A stretch of 64,000 bases of DNA, taken from NCBI GenBank assembly GCA_025454955.1, contig JALONL010000026.1:1-64000 (forward strand). The letters run 5' to 3'. A program made the position numbers and the translations under genes. This stretch comes from Bacteroidia bacterium (GTDB taxonomy: Bacteria > Bacteroidota > Bacteroidia > Palsa-965). Positions 34,885 through 42,205 of this stretch are shown one piece after another (position 1 is the first letter of the stretch; each line of letters opens with the position of its first letter). The notes under the pieces are model-generated. The model was not told the DNA's origin, ran no database searches, and saw nothing but the letters and a program-made list of their open reading frames with translations.

Positions 34885-35559
34885 TTATTTCTTTTTTGAC
34901 AAAATCCGTCGGGCTTCTTCGAGTTCGTCAGTGTCGAGTTGTCCCTCCAGATAGTCGGTTAAACTTTCGTAGCCGATTTGCGGATTGTTTGCTATTGCTT
35001 TACTGAGCAATGCGGCTGCGGTGAAATCGGGCAATTCCCACAGCACACGGTAAATTTTATCTTCGTCTGTGTTAAACCAGCTTGCCGCTTCACGTAAACG
35101 GCGCAGCCAGTCGGGTAACAGTTCATAAGATGGTTTACCGTTTTTATTTTCCGGTTTTGCGGAAATAATGTTTGTTAAGGTTTGCCGTTCTTCTCCCCCT
35201 ACATCGTCCGTTATTGCTGCATCTAACGTTTCATCGTATGCCTGTTTATAGAGATCTGCAACGCGGTAAAAATCGGTTTGGTTGGGTATGTCGGCATAAG
35301 CCTCATACAACAAATTTTCATTCGTACCGCCCCCGTCAACGGCTTCGTATATGTCGGAAATAATGTTTGCTAAACTGCCTTCGATGGCTGCGCCACGCAA
35401 TATTTTTTCCGCACGTTTTTTTTTCAGGTGACGGTTGTAAAAATACCCGCCCACACCGCCGATAATCAGCACTGTACCGGCAACAAATAAACCGATCTTA
35501 AAATCCGGGGGAACGTTTGACCAGAACCCGCCGGATGCGGGTTGTTTTTCGGTTTCCAT
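34885..35559 (-). CDS. Single-pass membrane protein with annexin-like helical repeats
   Basis: 224 residues. Hydrophobic span at about 21-42 (IGLFVAGTVLIIGGVGGYFY), a basic stretch, then two helical units with annexin-like turns. Unit one is GGGTNENLLYEAYADIP ending LTNII; unit two is FNTDEDKIYRVLWELPD followed by IGYESLTDYLEGQLDTDELE. Annexin repeats have G-T-D-E at this position; here calcium binding is uncertain. No enzymatic motif. It is part of the eight-gene unit between the capsid-candidate terminator and 33864. Confidence 0.55.
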   Translation of the reverse strand: METEKQPASGGFWSNVPPDFKIGLFVAGTVLIIGGVGGYFYNRHLKKKRAEKILRGAAIEGSLANIISDIYEAVDGGGTNENLLYEAYADIPNQTDFYRVADLYKQAYDETLDAAITDDVGGEERQTLTNIISAKPENKNGKPSYELLPDWLRRLREAASWFNTDEDKIYRVLWELPDFTAAALLSKAIANNPQIGYESLTDYLEGQLDTDELEEARRILSKKK

Positions 35560-35590
35560 TTATCCGGTTTTTTGATTGTTTTACTTTCGT

Positions 35591-35773
35591 TTACATACGC
35601 AGTGCAGCACGCGCCATTGCTAATTTTGCTTTGTCGTTTTTTGCAATGTGTGCAATCATTTCAAGATCAGAAACGGTTAACTCATTTAAGAGTGTATTAA
35701 CGGCCTGGGCTTTACGTGTTGCTTCGGTTTCCGTGTTTGCGCGGATGGTTAATTCAAATTCAAGTGCTACCAT
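35591..35773 (-). CDS. Small alpha/beta protein of unknown function
   Basis: 60 residues. A beta strand FELTIRANTETEATRKAQAVN, then helices with LNELTVSDLEMIAHIAKND. No signal or membrane span. It lies 18 nt after the 291-residue gene and 31 nt before the 224-residue gene, in the same direction, which supports it as a real gene. Confidence 0.6.
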   Translation of the reverse strand: MVALEFELTIRANTETEATRKAQAVNTLLNELTVSDLEMIAHIAKNDKAKLAMARAALRM

Positions 35774-35791
35774 AATTCAAGCTATAAAGGG

Positions 35792-36667
35792 TTAAACATT
35801 AGCGGGCATTTCGGGAGTGTCCGCCGGATTTGTTTGTGTTGTTGTTTCAGGCTTTACAGTGCTTTTTACTTGCTGTTCTGCGGTGAGCCGTTCAATCAAC
35901 TGTTTACGCTGTTCGATAATATCCGAAAGCCATACACTAACTGCGGGTATTAAATCTTTCGTGTCTTTCAGTACGGCAAGCACCTGTAAAATTTGTTCCT
36001 GTTCGTGTTCAGAGAAAAAACGCTGCAAGGTTTTTGCAAGTTCGGCGGCTTTGGTTGTAGCCTCGTTTTCTGTGGTGGTTTCACCCTTAACTTTTATTGT
36101 CGAGGCCGGAACACCTTCAATCGGTTGCGCGGTTGTACCTGCTTCGGGAAGGCTTAGCCCGGACGGATTACCCATCAGTAAACCGGCAATCGTCTTAACC
36201 ATATCCATTAATTGAGAACCGCTTTTGTTTTGTGCGCTATGCACCAAAATTTCAACTTCGCTAATCTTACTACGCAGCAAATTGTTTTCACGTTTAAGGC
36301 TGTCGTTTTCCTTCTTCATAAACGTGTATTCAATCTCCAACGTAATCTGTCGGCGCATTTCGGCTAAATCTTCTTTCGGGCTTTTGGTTTCCGTCCCGCT
36401 CAGACTTTCTTCATATCCGTTCAACATCAATTCATATTGAATGGTATTAAAACTCTTGTTTGGGAAAATAACCAGTGTAAGGGTTTTATTAAACTCGTTG
36501 AGTTGGTTGTTCACCAGATCAAACATTCGTTTATCTTGTGTACGCGGTGTTACCGGTGTACCATCAATGCGGATTGAATACCCTGCATCATCGTTGTATG
36601 AAAGATAATTTACAATAATGTTGCGTAAGAGTTCAATGTTACTTTCGTTATACTGCATCCGTTGCAT
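35792..36667 (-). CDS. Coiled-coil protein with an N-terminal domain shared with its neighbours
   Basis: 291 residues. The first 80 residues (ELLRNIIVNYLSYNDDAGYSIRIDG, LTLVIFPNKS) resemble the two small proteins encoded just upstream (36670 and 36923). A coiled coil follows (about 100-135, KKENDSLKRENNLLRSKI). A Pro/Thr-rich linker and a second helical region (ERLTAEQQ) complete it. The end NPADTPEMPANV is low complexity. Probably a structural component. No family recognised. Confidence 0.55.
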   Translation of the reverse strand: MQRMQYNESNIELLRNIIVNYLSYNDDAGYSIRIDGTPVTPRTQDKRMFDLVNNQLNEFNKTLTLVIFPNKSFNTIQYELMLNGYEESLSGTETKSPKEDLAEMRRQITLEIEYTFMKKENDSLKRENNLLRSKISEVEILVHSAQNKSGSQLMDMVKTIAGLLMGNPSGLSLPEAGTTAQPIEGVPASTIKVKGETTTENEATTKAAELAKTLQRFFSEHEQEQILQVLAVLKDTKDLIPAVSVWLSDIIEQRKQLIERLTAEQQVKSTVKPETTTQTNPADTPEMPANV

Positions 36668-36669
36668 AG

Positions 36670-36942
36670 TTATGCGTTGTTTTTAGGTTGTAAATTGATT
36701 TTATACCGTGCAATTATTTTATGTCTGTAATAGATAATAAAACATACTGTACGGGCATCAGGGGAAGAATAAAACAGATAATCGCCAAAGTGTGAAAGGC
36801 TCGTGGTGAGCGGAACAATTTCTAATCCGTCAACTTCTACACGATAAGCGCGTTTATATTTCTCCAAATGATTAGCGGGTTTTAAGGCAGTTAAAATTTC
36901 GCGTAATGCGTTAACTGAAAAATTACTTTCGTGTAGCTGCAT
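36670..36942 (-). CDS. Small protein, member of a three-gene paralog set
   Basis: 90 residues (MQLHESNFSVNALREIL). The helix, strand YRVEVDGLEIVPL, short helix and strand TVCFIIYYRHKIIARYKI order matches the N-terminal domain of the 291-residue neighbour and the 113-residue neighbour. It ends 2 nt before the next gene and overlaps the upstream gene by 20 nt. Function unknown. Confidence 0.55.
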   Translation of the reverse strand: MQLHESNFSVNALREILTALKPANHLEKYKRAYRVEVDGLEIVPLTTSLSHFGDYLFYSSPDARTVCFIIYYRHKIIARYKINLQPKNNA

Positions 36943-37264
36943 AGCCTTTTCTTTTTGAGGGAATCAGAATTACCACACGCAGCAGTAATATACCGGATGA
37001 ACGGTTAATCATCTTTATCGTGCCGCTGTGTTCGTGTTGTAATTCATTAATTCGATTATCCATTAAATCGTAAATACCCATCTCCGAACTAATCAAAAAT
37101 TGCGGAGGTATGTTATCTTCTAAAAACCAGAACTGGCCGGGTGCTTTGAAGGTTAACGCTTCATTTGCCTTGAAACGTAATTCACGAAACAGCACCGAAA
37201 AACTGGCATAGTTGCGTAAACTCATTTTCTGGTTAATGAGTTGTTGAATGAGTTCAATTTTCAT
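36923..37264 (-). CDS. Small protein, member of a three-gene paralog set
   Basis: 113 residues (MKIELIQQLINQKMSLRN). It has the same helix-strand-helix-strand layout as the next two genes: FWFLEDNIPPQF, MGIYDLMDNRINELQ, SGILLLRVVILIPS. It overlaps both neighbours by 11-20 nt, so translation is coupled. Function unknown; tandem duplication suggests parts of a structural assembly. Confidence 0.55.
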   Translation of the reverse strand: MKIELIQQLINQKMSLRNYASFSVLFRELRFKANEALTFKAPGQFWFLEDNIPPQFLISSEMGIYDLMDNRINELQHEHSGTIKMINRSSGILLLRVVILIPSKRKGYAATRK

Positions 37265-37679
37265 TTTCGAGATAGGTAAAGGTGAGTGTCAGACGAAAGC
37301 CTGAAAGCGAGGGCGAAGTTTCAAACCGGGCATTGAGGTACGGCTCTAAAGCCGGAATGTCTAAAGTTTGTCCCGTGAGCCTTGCCCCGCTAACAGGCAT
37401 TAATCTGATTTGATCGAGATAACAGTACGGCGGTACTTTCGGAAACCACGTTATTTGACCGGTAAACCGGATTTGGCTTTCGTACCATACCCCGGCAGAA
37501 TTGTGAAGGGTTAATAACCCAACTTCAAGGTGTCGTAAATCGTAATCTTTTGCCAGTGGTTCAGCCGTCGCAACAAGGGAAATAATTCTTTCCGTGTTGG
37601 GGGGGAAATCAATAACAAAGCAACGGATTTGCCCGTTAAAGTTGATCTGTTCAGTATGGACGAAAAAACGTGTTTTCAT
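37254..37679 (-). CDS. Beta-rich structural-type protein, paralog of the 125-residue neighbour
   Basis: 141 residues, almost entirely predicted strands. EVGLLTLHN ... WYESQIRFTG aligns with EQGLLING ... NYESKLLMSG in the next upstream gene, and IDFPPNTERIISLVATAE aligns with FELDKDIQTINGIALTS. The two are therefore tandem paralogs. A size of about 130 residues and a beta-sandwich look would fit small minor capsid or spike proteins; this is inference. Confidence 0.55.
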   Translation of the reverse strand: MKTRFFVHTEQINFNGQIRCFVIDFPPNTERIISLVATAEPLAKDYDLRHLEVGLLTLHNSAGVWYESQIRFTGQITWFPKVPPYCYLDQIRLMPVSGARLTGQTLDIPALEPYLNARFETSPSLSGFRLTLTFTYLENEN

Positions 37680-38056
37680 TAGGCCGCCGTTTTGGTTGCT
37701 TTTACATATAGTGAAACCCGATAGGGTGTAAATGGAGCATTTGAATTATCCGAATCGGTGTAAACGATTTTTATTTTTCCGTTCAACACCGGTGCATTTT
37801 CAAGGGTGTAGTACCGTTTATCTACCGGGGTATTTATGCCCGACATCAGTAGTTTACTCTCGTAATTGTCCGGGAAATATTCAGCCCCGTTTATTAGCAA
37901 TCCCTGTTCTCCCCGGTAGTACAGCATTTCGTCGTAATTGCTTGTTAAAGCAATCCCGTTAATGGTTTGAATATCTTTATCGAGTTCAAAATCCCGGTTG
38001 TATGTTTGTTCGGGTGAATCAATTTGAATATCAAACCGTTTATAGACTATTTTCAT
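37679..38056 (-). CDS. Beta-rich structural-type protein, paralog of the 141-residue neighbour
   Basis: 125 residues (MKIVYKRFDIQIDS). Predicted beta-sandwich with SNYDEMLYYRGEQGLLING and YRVSLYVKATK as edge strands. Its stop overlaps the start of the next gene by 1 nt. It is the first gene after the strong terminator behind the coat-protein candidate. The role is unknown; a minor capsid component is plausible from position. Confidence 0.55.
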   Translation of the reverse strand: MKIVYKRFDIQIDSPEQTYNRDFELDKDIQTINGIALTSNYDEMLYYRGEQGLLINGAEYFPDNYESKLLMSGINTPVDKRYYTLENAPVLNGKIKIVYTDSDNSNAPFTPYRVSLYVKATKTAA

Positions 38057-38087
38057 TGTAGTACAGGATTAACCGTTAAGAGAAAAA

Positions 38088-38113
38088 CACGGCGGCGAAT
38101 TTTCGCCGCCGTG
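38088..38113 (-). terminator. Strong terminator directly after the coat-protein candidate
   Basis: Perfect 12-bp stem CACGGCGGCGAA (38088-38099)/TTCGCCGCCGTG (38102-38113) with a 2-nt loop, followed leftward by T5. It sits 6 nt past the stop at 38120. Strong termination behind the major coat gene is common in phages, where it isolates the most abundant transcript. Confidence 0.9.
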
Positions 38114-38119
38114 CCTCCA

Positions 38120-38851
38120 TTAAGGTGTGGTGATTGTTCCGTGCAGACCAACAAACAGTACTGTATTTGCCGCAATGCCAGCCATTGTGCCGAGTTCGAT
38201 TGTAAATTCAATATTTACATCGTCGTGAATCAAACGCGGGTTAGACAACTTGTAATAACCTGCGGGAACGCCGTTGAAATTTTCTGTGCAAAAATGGCGG
38301 TTTGATGTGCCTTCGGGTACAATCGCTTTTTTGTTTGCTTTGAGCGAAAACTCACCGCTTGCAATAGCCGGAATGTTTTCAATTCCGTTAAAGGCTGTAC
38401 GCATTACATCCTCTTTACCAGTCGTTGCAGAAACACCGGCCAAAAGAATAATACCCGAAACAAGCAACACCTGATTTTTGGGCAAACGTGCTTCGCTGAT
38501 GGTACGCAGTCCTACTTCTTTTGCGTCCTGCGGTTCAAACATTTTCACCGTTTTACTGTTCACCGGTTTGATCGAGTAAACGATGGTATCCGCTAAACGC
38601 AGATCGTTTTCTTTCAACTGCTTTGAAACGTGCGCGGGCAATTCGCGGAAATGCTTTTCCATTTCAGCGCGTGAACCTTTGCTTTGAACCTGTGAGCCTG
38701 CTATTTTATTCATAACAACGGCACGTTTTACCGGGTTCATTTTTGCAAGCTCGCCGAGCAGTTCGTTTGAAATGTTACTTTCATCCACACCGTACAAAGC
38801 ACCTGCGTTATTATATGGGCTGTTTTCAATGCCCTCTAAAAGAGTATTCAT
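38120..38851 (-). CDS. Candidate major capsid (coat) protein
   Basis: 243 residues. The N-terminal third is helical (LEGIENSPYNNAGALYGVDE, NPVKRAVVMNKIAG). The rest is beta-rich, with LADTIVYSIKPVNS, NQVLLVSGIILLAGVSAT, GEFSLKANKKAIVPEG, VNIEFTIELGTM and a hydrophobic end NTVLFVGLHGTI. No signal or membrane span. It is the only gene in the leftward block with a palindromic hairpin 23 nt in front and a perfect terminator right behind, as expected for a highly expressed product. Homology to a known capsid could not be established by reading, so the call rests on context and fold-like features. Confidence 0.5.
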   Translation of the reverse strand: MNTLLEGIENSPYNNAGALYGVDESNISNELLGELAKMNPVKRAVVMNKIAGSQVQSKGSRAEMEKHFRELPAHVSKQLKENDLRLADTIVYSIKPVNSKTVKMFEPQDAKEVGLRTISEARLPKNQVLLVSGIILLAGVSATTGKEDVMRTAFNGIENIPAIASGEFSLKANKKAIVPEGTSNRHFCTENFNGVPAGYYKLSNPRLIHDDVNIEFTIELGTMAGIAANTVLFVGLHGTITTP

Positions 38852-38873
38852 GTTGATTGAAATTTGAGTGAAT

Positions 38874-38895
38874 AGGGACGGGTTAACCCGTCCCT
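38874..38895 (-). promoter_or_regulatory. Perfect palindromic hairpin upstream of the coat-protein candidate
   Basis: An uninterrupted 22-bp palindrome centred on GTTAAC (core GGGACGGG/CCCGTCCC), 23 nt before the ATG at 38851. Leftward it is followed by ATTCA, not a T tract. It may be a 5' mRNA-stabilising hairpin, a processing site or a protein-binding site rather than a terminator. Confidence 0.6.
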
Positions 38896-38924
38896 AAAAT
38901 CATGGTTAAACTGTGTGCAGTTGC

Positions 38925-39725
38925 TTACAGGTTACGACCGCCGGAGAAGGTGTAAAAATCTTCGTCGGTTTCTTCTGTTTGCGGTGTTGCACTCAGTGAG
39001 GGAGTTGATACCGTCGCGGGAATAAATTCACGCTGTTGAGTATCAAAATCACGCGCAGAAACTTTTAACTGATCTTCTAAGCGTGAAAGTTGTTTCATGT
39101 CTGGATCATCGCGGAACGCATCACCGGCCACAAATACATCTATTTCACCTAATCCGCTTACCGGATTTTGTGCAACAGTGGGAACGGCTGTTCCCGGTAC
39201 TGTGTTCGGTGCAGGTAATGCCGTTTTATCGGCTTTGGGCTTAAAGATTTTATCCAGATACAAGCGATAGGTTAAATCTTCTTTTATTTCGGTAGCAACT
39301 GATTTAAGTTTGTCGGCAGTGCTCATGTTTGCATCAACAGCACCTAAACCAACACCAGAAGCCCCGCCAATCATCATACCTATGCCAAAATGAACTAAAG
39401 GACTATCACCCATATACAGCCGATCTTCGTTTTTGTAAAGCGGGTTTAAACCGCTCAACGCCGGGGCTGTATCTGTTTGACTTGCGCCTAATCGTTTTTG
39501 TTCGCGGTTGATGGTTTCGTGCAAACTGTTGACTTTTCCCGCTCCATAGGCTGCTAAACCCAAATACAAAGAGGAACGCCCAACAAGTCGAGCCGTTAAC
39601 CAACCACCTGCAACACTTGCCAAATCTGTAACCACAGGCAACCAAAGTTCTTTTGCCTGTTCGCTCATACTACCTTTTAACCGTTCCAGACGTTCAATGT
39701 CTGCTGACTTTTTAGAATTAGCCAT
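38925..39725 (-). CDS. Gly-rich membrane-associated protein of the particle block
   Basis: 266 residues. Two Gly/Ala-rich hydrophobic stretches lie at about 33-62 (LASVAGGWLTARLVGRSSLYLGLAAYGAG) and 110-128 (HFGIGMMIGGASGVGLGAV). A Pro/Thr-rich region follows, then SGLGEIDVFVAGDAF and a polar C-terminus. The sequence resembles small membrane-inserting virion proteins in style only; no family recognised. It is the last gene of the first transcription unit. Confidence 0.55.
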   Translation of the reverse strand: MANSKKSADIERLERLKGSMSEQAKELWLPVVTDLASVAGGWLTARLVGRSSLYLGLAAYGAGKVNSLHETINREQKRLGASQTDTAPALSGLNPLYKNEDRLYMGDSPLVHFGIGMMIGGASGVGLGAVDANMSTADKLKSVATEIKEDLTYRLYLDKIFKPKADKTALPAPNTVPGTAVPTVAQNPVSGLGEIDVFVAGDAFRDDPDMKQLSRLEDQLKVSARDFDTQQREFIPATVSTPSLSATPQTEETDEDFYTFSGGRNL

Positions 39726-39741
39726 TACGTTAAAAATTGTG

Positions 39742-41304
39742 TTACGCCGCTAAGGGTAAAAACTGAATAGGTGTTACCTGTGCAGGGCTATCTATTCCGT
39801 TCATTCCGTTTACGGCTTTCTGTTGTTTTTGCTTGCTTAAATAATTATACCCGCCCCAAGCAAGCAGGGCAATCGCAGTAAGCCCTAAAACGGCTGTTCC
39901 GGGGTTCTGCTTTACCCATTCAATCGGGCTATCGGTAAATTTCACCGGTTCGGGTTCAGGCTCTTTTGCACCTGCGTTTCCCGGTGTTCTCAGGTTGGTG
40001 TTTTCTTCGGGTGTAATACTTTCAGAAACTGCGTTTGCATTGTCGCTGTTAGCATCACCGTTACGGATAGCACCAATTTTTTTGAGCAGTTCGTTTAGTG
40101 TCGCAATGGCGGCACTGGCTGCGGTTAATGCAGCCGCCGTAATCGGTTCACCCAAACCATTTAAAGCCGTTGGATTTTCCCGTGCAAACAAATCTTCTCC
40201 CAATACTTCACTTAGTTGAGCAGTGGTTAAATCACCGAAACCAGAAAAGATAAGCCCGCTTACTTCTTTTGCTTCGTTGCCTTTACCGGTTAAAATAGCT
40301 TCGCGCAAATTTTCTTTCATGCCACCGGCACTATAAAAAATTGCCTCCAACTTATCCCTAACCGTTTTTGCCTTTTCCCAACGTTCCATATTTAAGCCCT
40401 TTTGCCGGGCTTGTTCCGGTGTGAGGTATGTCCATTTCAACCGACCTGCTACATTCAACACGTTTAATTTCATTGAAGCAAGCAGACCGTTTCGCAGTAA
40501 TACAGTAGCCGGGTTTGCCCGGTTAACAGCGTGAACAACTTTCTTAATACCGCCGCCTTTTTCTTTGGGTTCGTCCTTTTGCTTTTCCTTCCGGTTAAAC
40601 AATTTGAGTTTTCCCAAATCTTCATTTTCGGTAGCTGTACCTTGAAAGCTGTTTTGTCCTTCTTCCTCGTTATACCAATAGGAATTTTTAAAATCGTATT
40701 GGTCAACGCCGTTTAAATATTGCAGTTCCATTATTAAATGGTCTTCTTTATCAGTATATGGCTCTTCGTAGTCGAAATATTCAGTAACACAATCAATAAT
40801 GATCTGTTCGCCGCCAATGGTTTTTACCACCGGGTAAATGTGCTGAAATCCTATTCCCCCGTATTTTGTAATCCGATTAACTACTAAGAATTTCCAACGG
40901 GTTAGCTTTTGTACGTTCATCAGCACACTATCTATGAATGTGGTAAAGCAATCGCAATCGCCGTAACCATCACTAAACAGCCGTGCAGGACTTCTTACCT
41001 GTTCTTTTCCCGTTTGGTCTTTCTCATAGCGGATATGCGAATAAATCCAAACCCAAATTGCTTCACACGTTTGCCGAAGTGTAGGCCGCAAAATGTAGCG
41101 GGCGAAACGTTCAGATTCCGGCAATGTGTTTTTTACAATCGTTTTAATTAATGCAAGTGTATCGGGTATGTCTGCATCTTTAGAAACTGTAATTATTTCA
41201 CCTTTTGAGGGTAAAAATAAATCAGCATATCGGGTTCTGTTTTTCAGCACACGGCGGGCGGTTACTGTTCCGGCATTACCGAGCCAGTTGTTAACCGTTT
41301 CCAT
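39742..41304 (-). CDS. Transglutaminase-like protein with C-terminal membrane span
   Basis: 520 residues from the ATG at 41304 (a GTG lies one codon upstream). The papain-like transglutaminase triad is readable: Cys in FSDGYGDCDCFTTF (about 117-119), His155 in GFQHIYPVV, and Asp171 in IIIDCV. A charged linker and helical region follow. Near the C-terminus is a hydrophobic span (AVLGLTAIALLAWGGY) and a short tail with NGMNGIDSP. In phages such domains occur in virion proteins and may cross-link or cut peptides during entry. It overlaps the upstream gene by 14 nt. Confidence 0.65.
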   Translation of the reverse strand: METVNNWLGNAGTVTARRVLKNRTRYADLFLPSKGEIITVSKDADIPDTLALIKTIVKNTLPESERFARYILRPTLRQTCEAIWVWIYSHIRYEKDQTGKEQVRSPARLFSDGYGDCDCFTTFIDSVLMNVQKLTRWKFLVVNRITKYGGIGFQHIYPVVKTIGGEQIIIDCVTEYFDYEEPYTDKEDHLIMELQYLNGVDQYDFKNSYWYNEEEGQNSFQGTATENEDLGKLKLFNRKEKQKDEPKEKGGGIKKVVHAVNRANPATVLLRNGLLASMKLNVLNVAGRLKWTYLTPEQARQKGLNMERWEKAKTVRDKLEAIFYSAGGMKENLREAILTGKGNEAKEVSGLIFSGFGDLTTAQLSEVLGEDLFARENPTALNGLGEPITAAALTAASAAIATLNELLKKIGAIRNGDANSDNANAVSESITPEENTNLRTPGNAGAKEPEPEPVKFTDSPIEWVKQNPGTAVLGLTAIALLAWGGYNYLSKQKQQKAVNGMNGIDSPAQVTPIQFLPLAA

Positions 41305-41791
41305 CACTTGAATTTTTAATCAGCGTTATCGGGAACAGCCATTCTTTACGTTTGGAAATCGTACCGAATAAAAGCCGTGCAAAGCAGATCACCTTTACCT
41401 GAATTTGTAAACCGGCTTTGCCATCTTTTAAGGCTTTAAATACTTCTATACCTAAAGCCAAAACCTGTGCAAGCGGTATTACAATTTCAAGCGGTTTTAG
41501 CGCCTGTTCCGATTGTGCTGTTAACTGTATTTCTGAATTATCCGACTGTGACGTGCCGAGCGTGACGTTTGCCTGACTGAGCAGGGTTAAAAAAGGATAG
41601 CTGAACGTAAAATCTGAACGTGTCGGGTTCTTTAGTAACACGTTCAACAGTACGTGTACACCGTCCGTTTTTATGCTGTGCAAACGTCCGGTTACAATTA
41701 CCTGTATTTCGTCTGCATCCTTTTTTAACCGGCTTACATATCCTGCGGCCAACGCCCCGCCCCCTGCAAGTACAAGCAATGCGGGTAACAT
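41291..41791 (-). CDS. LEA type 2-like membrane-anchored protein
   Basis: 166 residues. N-terminal span LPALLVLAGGGALAAGYV, then a beta-sandwich-like region: IQVIVTGRLHSIKTDGVHVLLNVLLKNPT, SDFTFSYPFLTLL, LEIVIPLAQVLALG and GLQIQVKVICFARLLFG. The pattern VLLKNPTRSDFTFSYPFL is typical of LEA type 2/WHy domains. Probably a membrane-linked structural protein. It overlaps the transglutaminase-like gene and lies 6 nt after the holin-like gene. Confidence 0.55.
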   Translation of the reverse strand: MLPALLVLAGGGALAAGYVSRLKKDADEIQVIVTGRLHSIKTDGVHVLLNVLLKNPTRSDFTFSYPFLTLLSQANVTLGTSQSDNSEIQLTAQSEQALKPLEIVIPLAQVLALGIEVFKALKDGKAGLQIQVKVICFARLLFGTISKRKEWLFPITLIKNSSDGNG

Positions 41792-41797
41792 GATTTT

Positions 41798-42025
41798 TCA
41801 GTTTTGGTTTTTGTTTTCGTCGTTGTTGTCGCCGCGTTTACGGGCGTTCTGGTGTTTGAGATAATCCGCCCACACCTGAAAAGTGAGCCAAACCACGCCA
41901 CCGATAACCGTTTTTAATACATAGATCAAAAGGGTTTCATCGGGGTTAATGGTCAAAAAATTAAATACAGCTCCGAAAACTAAAGCTGTCCACACCGTAC
42001 CGAGTTGATTAATTAGCGTATTCAT
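41798..42025 (-). CDS. Holin-like two-span membrane protein
   Basis: 75 residues. Two spans (LGTVWTALVFGAVFNFLTI at 8-26 and LLIYVLKTVIGGVVWLTFQVW at 32-53) and a highly charged C-terminal tail (KRGDNNDENKN). Size, two spans and charged tail match class II holins, although other small phage membrane proteins look alike. It is the first gene of the leftward block, directly downstream of the GGCGGGAT repeat cluster. Confidence 0.55.
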   Translation of the reverse strand: MNTLINQLGTVWTALVFGAVFNFLTINPDETLLIYVLKTVIGGVVWLTFQVWADYLKHQNARKRGDNNDENKNQN

Positions 42026-42075
42026 AGAGCAAATATGTAGTGCAGCATTTAGGGGGCTGTCGCGGTTATGCTCTG

Positions 42076-42146
42076 TTTGGCGGGATATGTCCCGTTAATG
42101 CGCGATGTGGCGTAATACGTCGTTATATGGCGGGATTTGGCGGGAT
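42076..42146. promoter_or_regulatory. Operator-like repeat cluster at the head of the leftward block
   Basis: GGCGGGAT occurs three times (42079-42086, 42129-42136, 42139-42146), two of them inside TTTGGCGGGAT, with a related GGCGTAAT between. The same core recurs inverted at 44178-44234 in front of another leftward gene. Such paired clusters suggest one regulator controlling both promoters. Confidence 0.5.
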
Positions 42147-42205
42147 ATTGGGGTTAATGATTATTCATTTAATGAAGTATCTTTAATTTCTATTAAGTAA
42201 ATCCT

